Shown here: one piece after another, positions 26,212 through 36,542 of the stretch | Layout: the number at the start of each line of letters is the position of its first letter | Position numbering within the stretch: the stretch's first letter is position 1 | Origin: JANTGF01 sp963750735 | GTDB taxonomy: Bacteria > Bacteroidota > Bacteroidia > Bacteroidales > VadinHA17 | Direction of reading: 5' to 3' | Length of the DNA stretch: 64,000 nucleotides | Assembly: GCA_963750735.1 (NCBI GenBank) | Contig: CAVVRY010000018.1 | Coordinates: forward strand, 1-64,000 | The notes under the pieces: model-generated | What the model saw: only the letters and a program-made list of their open reading frames with translations | What the model was told of the DNA's origin: nothing | Databases searched by the model: none | Position numbers and translations under genes: made by a program

Positions 26212-29200
26212 ATGAAAAAAATATTTGATTTTTTATTCTCAATGCAATGGATGGCATTTCTCATTCTTATAATGATATTTTCCACTGCCACAGCAACTTT
26301 TATTGAAAATGATTTTGGACCAGCAGCTGCAAGAGCAGCAGTCTACAACGCAAGGTGGTTTGAAGTTTTACTTTTATTTATAATCATAAACCTGATTGGG
26401 AATATGATTGTTAATAAAGTATATAAAACAAAAAAATTGAGCATATTCATATTCCATTTTGCTTTTCTTTTCATTTTTTTAGGTTCTGCTATTACCCGGT
26501 ACATAAGCTATGAAGGATCCATGCATATTCGGGAAAATGATTCATCTGACCGTATTATTTCTTCACAATCATATCTTAGTATTGAAGCAGAAAATGAATC
26601 CGGGGATGTGCAATACCATGAAAAGACACAATTTATAGCCGGCAAAAAGAATAAATTCAATAAAACCCTCAAAATTGGGAATGAATCATTGAAGCTTAAA
26701 TTGACCAGGTATATCCCAAATGCTGAAAAATCATTGATTCCTGACCCTGTTGGTGAGCCCGTTGTTTCATTTGTAACATTAGGATCTGAGGGTAGACAGC
26801 CACATCTTCTTACACCTGGAGAGACAGAGCATATTGCTGACTTTCATGTGGGATTTAATAATGCTGCTGCCGATTTTAACATTGTTATTAAGGATGAAGG
26901 TTTATATTTTACATCAAAAAACGATGTTTCACTAATGGATATGGGCACAAATTCACAGACTCCCCTGGCAGATGGAGAATTGCATCCTTTTGAGACAAAG
27001 AGATTATATACTACTAATAATACACAAATAGTACTATCTGACTTTGTAAATAAAGGTAAAGTAGATTGGGTTGTTGGTCCAAACGACGGGGCATTTCGAC
27101 CTGATGTTTTGCTTCTGGAAGCATCATTTAAATCAAAGACTGAAATTCTTCCCTGTTTTGGAAAGGCTGATAGAATTGGGACTCAACAGAGTTTTGACCT
27201 CGATGGAACAACCGTTACCCTGACCTATGGCCCCAGGTGGATTCAGCTTCCATTTGCTCTCTTCCTTAAAGATTTTCAGCTTGAAAGGTATCCCGGTTCA
27301 AACAGTCCGGCTTCCTATGCAAGTGAAGTTACTTTGATTGATAGGGAGAGTGGTATTGAAAAACCCTATCGGATATTTATGAATAATATATTGAATTATA
27401 AGGGCTACAGGTTTTTCCAGTCTTCATATGATACAGATGAGAAAGGAACCATTTTATCAGTAAATCACGATGCGATGGGAACTTTTGTAACGTATATAGG
27501 TTACTTTTTAATGACCCTGGGTATGGTATTATCCATTTTTAACAAAAATAGCCGTTTCAGAAGCCTTGCAAGATCAGGGAATAATACCAGAGGAGTTGCG
27601 GCAACAGTTTCTACTCTGCTTGTACTTGCATTTACTACGCTTATGCCTTCCACTTTAAATGCTCAAACAGCATCAGGCACAAATGACGTCATAAGTTCCA
27701 GCCAGGCGAACGAATTGTCATCTATTCTGGTTCAGGACCAGGGAGGGCGTATTAAGCCCCTTCAATCAATGGCATCTGATGTTATGAGGAAGGTAGTTAA
27801 AAGTGAATCGGTTAATGGTATGAACTCAATGCAGGTTGTTATGGGGATGTATTTATTCCCGGAATCATGGCAACATGTCCCTATGATCAAGGTAACTAAT
27901 GGAGAGATTCAGAAAATGCTGGGAGTTCGTGACAAATTTGTATCCTACGTTGACTTCTTTGATATGGCTGCAATGGGTCAGTACAAGCTATCGAAAATCG
28001 TGCAGGAAGCCTATCAGAAAAAGCCAGGTTTACGGACCAAACTTGACCAGGAAATCCTAAAGGTGGATGAAAGGGTTAATGTTTGTTATATGGTATACTC
28101 CGGAAGTATAATAAGGATATTTCCTGTTTTGAATGATCCAAATCATAAATGGTATGGCCCGGCAGAAGCTGTAAGTGTAGTTCCAAAATCAGATTCCATT
28201 TTTGTAAGTGGAGTTCTCGCTTCTTACAAGAATTCCATCGCTCAGAAAGGCAATGAAGCAACAGCTTCGGAGATTATAAATGGCATAAAAAAATATCAAC
28301 AAATTAATGCCGGTGAGTTGTATCCAGCCAAATCGAAAATCTCACTGGAAATATTTTACAACCGGATTCATATTTTTGATAAGCTTACAAAATACTATGC
28401 GATCATTGGCTTTATCCTGTTGATTCTTCTTCTGATTTCTGTTCTGAATGAAAAAACAGGAATAAATAAAATTATTCGAATAGCCACCTTATTACTCTTA
28501 TTGGGTTTTATTTTCCACACATTTGGTTTGGGTATTCGTTGGTATATTTCCGAACACGCTCCATGGAGTAATGGATATGAATCCATGATTTATATAGCAT
28601 GGGCTGCTATGCTCTCGGGTTTGATATTCGTTCGAAAATCAACCTTTACTCTGGTTGCAGCCTCATTGCTTGCTGCTTTAACCCTTATGGTGGCACATAT
28701 GAGCTGGATGAACCCGGAGATTACGAACCTGGTACCTGTTCTGAAGTCCTATTGGTTGACTATACATGTATCAGTTATTACGGCCAGCTATGGATTCCTT
28801 GGAACAGGGATGGTCTTAGGACTGTTTAATCTGGTTCTGTATATAATGAAAACAGACAAGAATCATTTTAAGCTGGAGAAACAGATTAAAACACTTAGTG
28901 AAATCAATGAATTATCACTTATTCTTGGTGTCTACTTTTTATCTGTTGGTACTTTCTTAGGAGGTGTTTGGGCCAATGAATCCTGGGGACGTTACTGGGG
29001 CTGGGACCCAAAGGAGACCTGGGCATTGATAACGGCACTGGTATATATTTTCATAACCCATATGAGGTTTGTACCGGGGCTAAAAGGAGATTTTGCTTTT
29101 AACCTTGCATCAGTTGTAGGATTCTTTTCCGTATTGATGACTTATTTTGGAGTGAACTATTACCTGGCTGGTCTTCATTCTTATGCTGCTGGCGATGCTG

Positions 29201-29310
29201 TACCCATTCCGAAGTTTGTTTATTTTACGGTCGCAAGCCTTGTTTTAATAATTCTTTTTGCCTGGTTCAACGAAAAGAATTTTAGAAAAAAGATCCCTGC
29301 TGTTAAGTAA
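26212..29310 (+). CDS. Cytochrome c biogenesis System II heme ligase CcsBA (ResB-CcsA fusion)
   Basis: A 1032-residue fusion. The N-terminal part (about residues 1-450) is ResB/CcsB-like with membrane helices around a large periplasmic region. A middle periplasmic domain follows (QGGRIKPLQSMASDVMRKV). The C-terminal part is CcsA with about eight helices and the heme-handling tryptophan-rich motif WGRYWGWDPKETWAL. It exports heme and attaches it to CXXCH cysteines in the periplasm. It is the maturation enzyme expected for the cytochromes around it, and its place inside the cytochrome island fits. It is convergent with the 14-heme gene. Confidence 0.93.
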   Translation: MKKIFDFLFSMQWMAFLILIMIFSTATATFIENDFGPAAARAAVYNARWFEVLLLFIIINLIGNMIVNKVYKTKKLSIFIFHFAFLFIFLGSAITRYISYEGSMHIRENDSSDRIISSQSYLSIEAENESGDVQYHEKTQFIAGKKNKFNKTLKIGNESLKLKLTRYIPNAEKSLIPDPVGEPVVSFVTLGSEGRQPHLLTPGETEHIADFHVGFNNAAADFNIVIKDEGLYFTSKNDVSLMDMGTNSQTPLADGELHPFETKRLYTTNNTQIVLSDFVNKGKVDWVVGPNDGAFRPDVLLLEASFKSKTEILPCFGKADRIGTQQSFDLDGTTVTLTYGPRWIQLPFALFLKDFQLERYPGSNSPASYASEVTLIDRESGIEKPYRIFMNNILNYKGYRFFQSSYDTDEKGTILSVNHDAMGTFVTYIGYFLMTLGMVLSIFNKNSRFRSLARSGNNTRGVAATVSTLLVLAFTTLMPSTLNAQTASGTNDVISSSQANELSSILVQDQGGRIKPLQSMASDVMRKVVKSESVNGMNSMQVVMGMYLFPESWQHVPMIKVTNGEIQKMLGVRDKFVSYVDFFDMAAMGQYKLSKIVQEAYQKKPGLRTKLDQEILKVDERVNVCYMVYSGSIIRIFPVLNDPNHKWYGPAEAVSVVPKSDSIFVSGVLASYKNSIAQKGNEATASEIINGIKKYQQINAGELYPAKSKISLEIFYNRIHIFDKLTKYYAIIGFILLILLLISVLNEKTGINKIIRIATLLLLLGFIFHTFGLGIRWYISEHAPWSNGYESMIYIAWAAMLSGLIFVRKSTFTLVAASLLAALTLMVAHMSWMNPEITNLVPVLKSYWLTIHVSVITASYGFLGTGMVLGLFNLVLYIMKTDKNHFKLEKQIKTLSEINELSLILGVYFLSVGTFLGGVWANESWGRYWGWDPKETWALITALVYIFITHMRFVPGLKGDFAFNLASVVGFFSVLMTYFGVNYYLAGLHSYAAGDAVPIPKFVYFTVASLVLIILFAWFNEKNFRKKIPAVK

Positions 29311-29336
29311 ACTGTAAATGAATCGAAAATAAAAAT

Positions 29337-29373
29337 CGGGAGGCTGAGAACCAGTCCTCCCGGTTTCATTTTT
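29337..29373. terminator. Terminator between ccsBA and the 14-heme gene
   Basis: CGGGAGG-CTG-AGAAC-CAG-T-CCTCCCG (29337-29362) forms a 10 bp stem with one bulge, followed by GTTTCATTTTT. It lies between two convergent genes. The T-rich side serves the forward (ccsBA) transcript. Confidence 0.8.
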
Positions 29374-29385
29374 GTAATAAAATCT

Positions 29386-31161
29386 TTACCAACAACTTTG
29401 TCTACCTCCACAATGAGCATCCGTACCCAGATAAGAATAACTGAAGCTTCCACCTGTGGGATTGTTTACAATTGTGCCACCATCCACAAAGCTTCTGGGA
29501 TCAAAATAAGTATTCCCATCCACATGCCATGATGTCCCATATGTTCCCTGGTAAACAGGAGAACCGCTATCTCCATAATCTCCATCATTCGCATTATGAC
29601 ACCAGAAACAGTTAACCTGAGTCCAACCGCTAGCTATTAAATCCTGATCATTATCTTTATGAGGCGTTCTTCTATGACCACCATAGTTTGGAGGTTGAGG
29701 GTCTGCTGGGCCAGGAGTTGTAATTGTATAATCACCAGTCATATTGCCAACACCGGAATGACAGGCATCGCAGGAAGAAATAGTTCCAACAGTTGAATTC
29801 CATGCCGGCGTTAAAGTATATATGGGTGAATCTGGAGGTCTTGCACCCCATATTAAAACGCCGTCAGTTCCCCTGTAAGCGCTTTTACCATCACTATGAC
29901 AATAGATATTGCCACAGGTTTTGTCGCCATTGTAAGACGGTGTATTGCTGTCTGCTCCATTCCTGTATACCAGGCCGGAGGGATCAAAAGCGACATTGGC
30001 TGCACCGCCACTTGGGTGTGAGCCTTCAAGATCACCACCTGATCCATACTGGTAATGGCAGGTGTTGCATTCGAATTGATATTTGGATGTATGAGCGTAA
30101 TGACCCTCTGTAGTACCCCAGCCTGGAAAATTTGCAATATGGCAATCTTCACATCCGGTTGGAGCAAAGCTGTCTTCATGAGGATGACAGCCAATACAAT
30201 TGTCCCCTGCATGATGATTACCTCCGGTACCATCATTATTATGATAGTTTGTACTTGTATGACAAACCTCACATATTCCATCATAATTGGAATCTCCATC
30301 TGCACCTGAGTTGGAGCCTGTTTGTTCTGTAAATAGTACAGTTTTATCTCCACTGTTTGGAGTTGAAACAATATTTCTAATTAAATAAATGTTGGCCTTA
30401 TTAGTATTGTGTGTTTGATGACAGGCTGAGCATCCCATGGACTCGTGCGCTGTATAGGTATGACAACTGGCACATAGAGCATCATTATTTGTTTGACGGA
30501 GAAGATAGCCGTCTGTGGTAGCTGAATAATGAACCTGGTGGCAACTTGAGCATTCAATATTGCCATCGGGTATTATCACAGATCCTGTAGGCGGTTCCTT
30601 ATACGCAATATTTCCTGTAGGATAGGCCAGACCAATAGGGTGACTTCCTTTATTATTGATGTTGTCGTCTGCATATCGGCCAACATCCCGGGCTGAATGA
30701 CAATCCTTACACATGGCATCACCTTCATTGGAAATCCGAAGATAGTTTGGAATTGTATTTCCAACATGCTGATCATGGCAGGTAGAACAGATTATATTTC
30801 CATCAGGCAGGCGTAGCAGCATTTCCGGATTAGTAGGTGTGTTTGTCTCGTAGCTTGCATTGATTGCCAATTCACCCCAGGCATGAGAAGTCCCTCTCGT
30901 TCCGGGTATTGCCTTGTCTGAGTTATCCAGGGGCAGACCGCTTGCTGTTCCGGTTGGATTGTGGCAACTGATACACAAATTGGCATTTCCGTCAACTGCA
31001 GTTAAGGCTCCTCCGGGAGCATTGTGGAATATATGACATGCACTACAGGTATAAACAATATGTCCCTGTGCAAGACCTAAATTGTTAATAGCTGAGAATA
31101 AAGCAACTAGAAATATCCCTTTTATCAAGTATTGATTTAATTTATAGGAGATATCTTTCAT
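29386..31161 (-). CDS. Secreted 14-heme cytochrome c (GSu C4xC/C2xCH type)
   Basis: A 591-residue exported protein with signal peptide (ending NNLGLAQ). It has thirteen CXXCH sites and one CX4CH (CGNIYCHS). That CX4CH...CXXCH pairing is the Geobacter-type C-x4-C-H domain (TIGR01904-like), with GADSNTPSYNGDKTCGNIYC as the surrounding pattern. The C-terminus ends HCGGRQSCW, a conserved-looking Cys pair without His. The small-residue and Gly/Asn-rich spacing suggests an extended, extracellular or periplasmic electron carrier. It is 21 bp behind the NHL/T9SS gene on the same strand, so the two are probably one operon. Confidence 0.87.
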   Translation of the reverse strand: MKDISYKLNQYLIKGIFLVALFSAINNLGLAQGHIVYTCSACHIFHNAPGGALTAVDGNANLCISCHNPTGTASGLPLDNSDKAIPGTRGTSHAWGELAINASYETNTPTNPEMLLRLPDGNIICSTCHDQHVGNTIPNYLRISNEGDAMCKDCHSARDVGRYADDNINNKGSHPIGLAYPTGNIAYKEPPTGSVIIPDGNIECSSCHQVHYSATTDGYLLRQTNNDALCASCHTYTAHESMGCSACHQTHNTNKANIYLIRNIVSTPNSGDKTVLFTEQTGSNSGADGDSNYDGICEVCHTSTNYHNNDGTGGNHHAGDNCIGCHPHEDSFAPTGCEDCHIANFPGWGTTEGHYAHTSKYQFECNTCHYQYGSGGDLEGSHPSGGAANVAFDPSGLVYRNGADSNTPSYNGDKTCGNIYCHSDGKSAYRGTDGVLIWGARPPDSPIYTLTPAWNSTVGTISSCDACHSGVGNMTGDYTITTPGPADPQPPNYGGHRRTPHKDNDQDLIASGWTQVNCFWCHNANDGDYGDSGSPVYQGTYGTSWHVDGNTYFDPRSFVDGGTIVNNPTGGSFSYSYLGTDAHCGGRQSCW

Positions 31162-31182
31162 TTTAAAATCCAGTATAGTTGT

Positions 31183-33375
31183 TTATTTACTTATAATTAA
31201 TTTTCCTGAACTGACCAGGTCTTCTGAAGCAACTCTTACCATATATATACCTTTTGGAAGACCGCCCAAGTCAATTATTTCCTTGGCCTCGTTGGGATTA
31301 AGTTGCACCGAGTAAATTATCTGTCCCTGCAAATTATAAATCTCTATCTTCATATTGTTATGAACTGGGTTAATAAGCTCTATAGTCAATAGGCCACTTG
31401 TTGGGTTCGGATATAAGCTTATGATATCATCCAGCACAATAGATTCAACAGGCAACTGTAAAACAGTTATAGTATCCGAAAAGGCTACATCACCACAGTT
31501 TTCATTGTATGAGGTTAGAGTTACAATATAATCACCTGGACTTGAATATGTGTGAACCGGATTGGCTTCTGTGCTTGTTTTTGTATCGCCAAAATCCCAT
31601 AGGTATGAATCAGAATTAAGAGAAGTATTTATGAAACTAATTTCCATTGCATTATGATTGAAGTCGAATCCTGGTACGGGAGATTCCCTTTTAACAATAT
31701 CAGGATAACCAACAGACTTTGTATTACTGCAGTTTTGATCACTTACTAATTTAACCTCATATGTACCCTGATCGGAAACAGAAAGTGTATATGGGCTTTG
31801 ATGAATATTTTCAACTGTCTTAGGGTTTGAGTCATCATTTGTATATGTAATAGACCAGGGTGAAGAGCCTGTAAGATCAATGATCAGATCTGTGCTCTGA
31901 TCCTCACAGATCAAAACTGTAGCATTTCCAATTGTGATAGTTGATGTAGGTAAAGAATTCATCGTAACCTCGGCTGTTCCGGTGTAAATGCTTCCGGAGC
32001 AACCACCACCTTCCAGAGCAACCACTTCGTAAAGTCCTGCTTCTGAAACCTTAAGCAGGTAGGGATTATTTGTTGTAGTTTCCGTTTTTGGATCAGATCC
32101 ATTCTTAGTATAGGTAAAGGTCCAGGGAGGTAGTCCTGTAAAACTTATTGCTATATCAGTTGATTCTCCGTCGCATATTGCTACCTCCCCATTTGAAATA
32201 TTGGAAGTAGGAGGATCATTATTTACTTCAATTTTTGTTTTTCCTGTGAAACAGGTGCCTGCAGAGTTGGCATCATTGAGAGCTGATACTTCATAGGTCC
32301 CAGGTTCAGAAACCGTTAAAACATATCGATTCTCTATTATGTTATTAACCTCTACCGGGTTTAACCCGTCCACCGTATAGATGAATGTCCAGGGCGCTGT
32401 TCCGGTGAATTCAATTTCAATATTCGTGCTTTCTCCCTGGCAAATGATAGTATTCAGGCTATTCATTTTTGCTGTTGGTAAAGCACTGTTAATGCCATAC
32501 ACATCAAATGCTGAATTATTCAATGAACTAATTAGTAGCTGATTATGGGAATTTGAAACAATATCGAGAGGTACATTCAATTGGCCTTCTGTACTTCCAA
32601 ACTCACCAAACCGGGTAATATACGATCCATTCTGATCGAATATGCTTATTTGCGCCTGAAATGGATCAGTAACAAATATATTTCCACAATTGCCTGTGGT
32701 AATACCCTGGATTCTGTAAAACTCACCTTCTCCATTTCCATGTTTTCCAAAGCTGCCAATTAATGTTCCATCAAGATTGAATATCCATACCTTAACTTCA
32801 GGATTAAATCCGGTGCCCAATCCCCCATGTTCTGCAACCAGTAAAGTATTATTATTCGGGTTGTATGCTATTCCGGTTGGGAAAACTAAAATTCCTTCAC
32901 CAATTACACGTATTACATTTGCTGAAAGATCAAGAACAATTACTTTTTTTAACTCACTATCTGCCACGTACAAAAGGCCGTCAGCATCAAATGCCATTGA
33001 ATTTGGGAATAGTGTTCCTGAATAAAATTCGGTTAAGTTCCCATCTGGCTCAAATCTATAAATGTGGCCCGTTTCATCAGATCCGATGAACAGTTGATTG
33101 TTTCTGTTAACAGCAAGAGAAAGAGGTGAGATTTCCGGATATTGGGTAGCTAGTAAATTCCCGGAAGGATCAAATTTCAATATACGTTTTTCATTTACAT
33201 CTGTCAGATAAATATTATCGAAATGGTCAACAGCCATTCTTACAGGAGCATTTATTCCATTTTCAATACGGGATATATGAACAATATCCTCAGGAGCGAC
33301 CTGAGAATATATGATTTTAATGGATGCAAGCACTATGATCCAAAGAAATAGATTTTTCTTTAAAAAACTTTTCAA
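31183..33375 (-). CDS. NHL propeller protein with Ig-like repeats, PKD and T9SS sorting domain
   Basis: A 730-residue secreted protein. Residues ~30-300 are NHL repeats (for example NAPVRMAVDHFDNIYLTDV, GNIFVTDPFQAQISIFDQNG) forming a beta-propeller. Three ~90-residue repeats follow, each with a CxGxSTxIxIxFTGxxPW pattern. A PKD domain comes next (SYLWDFGDTKTSTEANPVHTY). The last ~80 residues are a T9SS sorting domain (ISLYPNPTSGLLTIEL). It is therefore a cell-surface protein. It lies directly upstream of the 14-heme gene in the same operon. Together with 35218-36297 and 44740-45810 it makes three NHL genes next to cytochrome genes. Confidence 0.88.
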   Translation of the reverse strand: MKSFLKKNLFLWIIVLASIKIIYSQVAPEDIVHISRIENGINAPVRMAVDHFDNIYLTDVNEKRILKFDPSGNLLATQYPEISPLSLAVNRNNQLFIGSDETGHIYRFEPDGNLTEFYSGTLFPNSMAFDADGLLYVADSELKKVIVLDLSANVIRVIGEGILVFPTGIAYNPNNNTLLVAEHGGLGTGFNPEVKVWIFNLDGTLIGSFGKHGNGEGEFYRIQGITTGNCGNIFVTDPFQAQISIFDQNGSYITRFGEFGSTEGQLNVPLDIVSNSHNQLLISSLNNSAFDVYGINSALPTAKMNSLNTIICQGESTNIEIEFTGTAPWTFIYTVDGLNPVEVNNIIENRYVLTVSEPGTYEVSALNDANSAGTCFTGKTKIEVNNDPPTSNISNGEVAICDGESTDIAISFTGLPPWTFTYTKNGSDPKTETTTNNPYLLKVSEAGLYEVVALEGGGCSGSIYTGTAEVTMNSLPTSTITIGNATVLICEDQSTDLIIDLTGSSPWSITYTNDDSNPKTVENIHQSPYTLSVSDQGTYEVKLVSDQNCSNTKSVGYPDIVKRESPVPGFDFNHNAMEISFINTSLNSDSYLWDFGDTKTSTEANPVHTYSSPGDYIVTLTSYNENCGDVAFSDTITVLQLPVESIVLDDIISLYPNPTSGLLTIELINPVHNNMKIEIYNLQGQIIYSVQLNPNEAKEIIDLGGLPKGIYMVRVASEDLVSSGKLIISK

Positions 33376-33405
33376 TGAATGTCTGATTTAGTTTTGGTCT
33401 CTATA

Positions 33406-33413
33406 CAAATTTA
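33406..33413 (-). promoter_or_regulatory. Possible -7 element (TAAATTTG, minus strand)
   Basis: The minus strand reads TAAATTTG about 31 bp before the ATG of the NHL/T9SS gene, an exact TAnnTTTG match. No clear -33 partner is visible. It would make the NHL/14-heme pair its own transcription unit, separate from the 12-heme gene upstream. Confidence 0.3.
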
Positions 33414-33532
33414 CACATTTTCTTGATTTATACTTAGAGAGCAAGAAATCATATACATAAGACTTAATTAGTATAAATTAAAATAATGGTTTATGTTGAC
33501 TCTGAATTTATATTTTCTCCTACCAGTTTCCC

Positions 33533-35215
33533 CTAGTAATTTTCAGGATTGTGTTCTTTTCCATGGCAGGTTAAGAAGCAGCGGCCCCTAAAATTTCCCT
33601 GATCTTCAAAATAAAGCCGCCCCTGGCTGTCTGCACTTACAATACTTAGATCAAAATTTATCAGGTGAGAATTGTTTGAACTGTTTCCCTGAGTGTTACT
33701 GATTCCATGTGGATCATGACAAACATTGCAGGGTGTATTTTCTTCTCTAATATGCATGTTGTGATCCTTGAACGACTGATTGTTCAAAATTGAATTACGA
33801 TTGTGGCAAGAGTAGCAAAGTTCATAACTCAATGAAGACTCGATAGTATTATCTGCTTTATCATACCTATATTTTAATATTGCAGGATAGATTGATCCAT
33901 GCGGTCCAGCCGGTGAGTCAGAACCATCGCTTGCGTGGCAATCGGAACAATAGATTTGACTCGCTTCTGTTAAGGGTGAAATAAGGCTGGGAACATTTGG
34001 ATTTATACCTGTGCTTACCACCGGATGAAAGGAAGGATTGCTTGTGTCAAATTCTAGTCGAACATTGTTTTGTTCTAATTGCCGGGAAGTATTTCCTGCG
34101 GGTTTTAATGGGCTGTCTGCATGACAACGGAAACATATTTCATATTCATATTGGGCTGGGAATATGGGTATTCCTGAACGGTTTATTCCTTTCACTCCAT
34201 CAATGAATCCATTCACATTGGGTGCTACTGCTGAAAGATTCCGAACAGCATGTGGATTGTGACAGTCTTCGCATTCGACATGTAAATTAAGAGAAGTAAA
34301 ATCCTCCATTGGATCGTGCTGCAAATTGTATGCATAAACATTATGCGAGTATGTTTTTACCAGCTGCGACTCAATATTTGTTTCTGCCACATTTCCATTG
34401 TGACAATACAGACAATTCTCTTCCTCAGCCAGATAATTCATCAGCCGTGGTTTGCCCCCGGCAGTATGAGGATTGTGACAATTTTCACAGGCATTTTCGG
34501 AGACATTATCAAAATTGGTATGCGGCCATGGATTTGTTCCTGAATCATTCCAGTTAGCGGTTGAGGTATTGTGACTGGAAGTGCTCCAATAGTTCCTGTT
34601 GTGGCAATAAAAACAAAGATCAGAGAACCTGTTGGTAACTACTAAAAAGTCATCAAGTAATTCAGAATGTGGATCATGGCAGGAGGTACACTGGACTTTC
34701 TCGTTTTCAAGGCTTACCGGATCAAGGATTGTTTCAGGGTCTTTTAGTTGTCCATCCATACTTGCAATTGAAGCATTATAAACAAATGAAATAGGATGAT
34801 CATCTGATAAATCGGTTGAAAGGTTGCTTCTGCCTTGAGGCATGCGGGTGATACCTCGTCCAAAACCAATGTGGGTCGATCTACTCCGAATATTTCCCAG
34901 AGCAGTGGTACCATCATGACAGGAAAGACAAAGAATTGAACTACCATCAGGTTGACCAGGAATTGCATCAATCGTCGAACTATTGTATAAAGTATAAGTT
35001 CTACCCTGGTCATTCCTATTCCATAAGGGTCCCTTGGGGCCCCGCCTGCTGTGAGAAGTGTGACAAAAAATACAGGTTTGAGATTCAGATGAAGCCTTTA
35101 TATTTCCAATGCCCTGTGCAGATAAATTGTGTTTACTATTACGAAGAATTTGTGTGTGAGAGTCAATGGGTATGCAAAACAAATACATTACAAAAATGAT
35201 TCGGAAATGCTTCAT
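33533..35215 (-). CDS. Secreted 12-heme cytochrome c
   Basis: A 560-residue exported cytochrome. It has eleven CXXCH sites and a last CX3CH (CFLTCHGKEH) at the C-terminus. The first third repeats the layout of the 198-residue cytochrome at 46081-46677: C-F/V-CHT, PLWN, L-CLSCHDGT-AL, DHPISF-YN, a CXXCHD-H, then a CXXCH. Many sites have CHxPH or CHNPH, typical of the doubled-CXXCH class. It starts 2 bp after the upstream NHL gene's stop and is clearly in that operon. It is probably a periplasmic or surface electron carrier; the redox partner is unknown. Confidence 0.87.
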   Translation of the reverse strand: MKHFRIIFVMYLFCIPIDSHTQILRNSKHNLSAQGIGNIKASSESQTCIFCHTSHSRRGPKGPLWNRNDQGRTYTLYNSSTIDAIPGQPDGSSILCLSCHDGTTALGNIRSRSTHIGFGRGITRMPQGRSNLSTDLSDDHPISFVYNASIASMDGQLKDPETILDPVSLENEKVQCTSCHDPHSELLDDFLVVTNRFSDLCFYCHNRNYWSTSSHNTSTANWNDSGTNPWPHTNFDNVSENACENCHNPHTAGGKPRLMNYLAEEENCLYCHNGNVAETNIESQLVKTYSHNVYAYNLQHDPMEDFTSLNLHVECEDCHNPHAVRNLSAVAPNVNGFIDGVKGINRSGIPIFPAQYEYEICFRCHADSPLKPAGNTSRQLEQNNVRLEFDTSNPSFHPVVSTGINPNVPSLISPLTEASQIYCSDCHASDGSDSPAGPHGSIYPAILKYRYDKADNTIESSLSYELCYSCHNRNSILNNQSFKDHNMHIREENTPCNVCHDPHGISNTQGNSSNNSHLINFDLSIVSADSQGRLYFEDQGNFRGRCFLTCHGKEHNPENY

Positions 35216-35217
35216 TC

Positions 35218-36297
35218 TTACTGTTTGTTTACTAATTGAAATATTTGAATTCTAGAGTTGTAGGTATCAGCAACATAAATATAATCATTTTCATCAATAA
35301 AAATCCCACCCGGCATCCAGAATTGTTCCTTTCCGTGTCCCTGGGAGCCAAAATAATGTAAAAAGTTACCTTCCCTGTCATAAATTTGGACCACATGATA
35401 CAGGGCATCTGCTACATAAATATGTCCGTATGAATCGGTTGCAACACCCTTGGGTCGGGCGAAATACCCACTGGCATCACCAATTTCCCCAAACACAGAT
35501 ATAAATTCTCCATTTTTATCGAAAATCTGAACCCTGAAATTCATTGAGTCGACAATATATACATTACCAGAAATGTCTATCCAAATAAAGGTTGGATAAT
35601 TAAATTCTCCTGGACCACTACCCCTTTTACCAATCTTCCTTATCACTTCACCCTTTTGATTTAACAATGCTATACGATGGGAATGGGTTTCTACCACCCA
35701 TATCTCTTTATTTGCAGCAGACCATGCTATTCCGGTTGGTTGGTCCAGTTTTAGGGAATCATTTAGTTTCTTTAGATTTTTTCCCTCTTTTGAAAGAACA
35801 AAAATTTGATTTAACCGGGAATCAGTAAATAGGAGCTGTTCTCCCGGGATAGCACAGATACCAGCCAAAGAAGGATATATTTTGTTTTCTTTTCTCAATG
35901 CCAATGGAACTTCACTGGTCCCTTCAGAGTTTCTTATTATCAATCCGGTACCCTGATCTAAAATCCAGAAGTTGTTGGGATCTGTTCCAAAAATGGAAAA
36001 TGGCTTACTTATTTCTACTTTCTTTTTTCCTAGAATTATCCCGGCCATTTTTTCCTTAAATGCCCTATTTTGTTTGTTGTCTTTTGAAGGAAATTCCCCT
36101 ATCCATTGAACAGAATACAATTTTGCTTCTTGGCTAGTTAGGGCATTCATTTGTCCTTTGGTTACAAAGAATGGCAACAAAAAGAGAACAAGCAGAAAAA
36201 TGGCAAATGCTGTACCATGCAATTCGCTGGAATACTGAAAGTTAATAGTGTGTTTTAAAATTTGCATTTGATTCATTACAAAAGAGAGATCATGCAA
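35218..36297 (-). CDS. NHL six-bladed propeller protein, membrane anchored
   Basis: A 359-residue protein with a hydrophobic N-terminal segment (GTAFAIFLLVLFLLPFFVTKG, residues ~29-48), either an uncleaved anchor or a long signal. Behind it lie NHL repeats, for example GEFNYPTFIWIDISGNVYIVDS and FARPKGVATDSYGHIYVADA. The start could be the ATG at 36297 or internal Met8 or Met11. It leads the operon with the 12-heme gene, 2 bp apart. NHL propellers are protein-interaction scaffolds. Here a partner of the cytochrome is inferred from the pairing only. Confidence 0.85.
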   Translation of the reverse strand: MHDLSFVMNQMQILKHTINFQYSSELHGTAFAIFLLVLFLLPFFVTKGQMNALTSQEAKLYSVQWIGEFPSKDNKQNRAFKEKMAGIILGKKKVEISKPFSIFGTDPNNFWILDQGTGLIIRNSEGTSEVPLALRKENKIYPSLAGICAIPGEQLLFTDSRLNQIFVLSKEGKNLKKLNDSLKLDQPTGIAWSAANKEIWVVETHSHRIALLNQKGEVIRKIGKRGSGPGEFNYPTFIWIDISGNVYIVDSMNFRVQIFDKNGEFISVFGEIGDASGYFARPKGVATDSYGHIYVADALYHVVQIYDREGNFLHYFGSQGHGKEQFWMPGGIFIDENDYIYVADTYNSRIQIFQLVNKQ

Positions 36298-36453
36298 GTT
36301 AAAAAATCAACATTCTGGTTTTGGAATTGTCTTGAAAAGCCTATTATTACTACAATTTAAAATTACAATTAATTTCATGAACAGAAAGCCATAAACATAT
36401 CGATAAGGATGACATTTCTTATTTATAATGGTTTTAATTAAGGTTGTGTACCC

Positions 36454-36461
36454 TATTTTTG
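36454..36461 (+). promoter_or_regulatory. Possible -7 element (TATTTTTG)
   Basis: TATTTTTG fits TAnnTTTG about 80 bp before the tetraheme gene. It would imply a 5' leader of roughly 75 bases. The -33 half is not clear. Confidence 0.28.
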
Positions 36462-36542
36462 GTATAATAATTGAACAGGAATTAATAATAATATTTATTT
36501 TTATCAACCTGAAAAACAATTTTAAACTTAAAATCTAAAATT

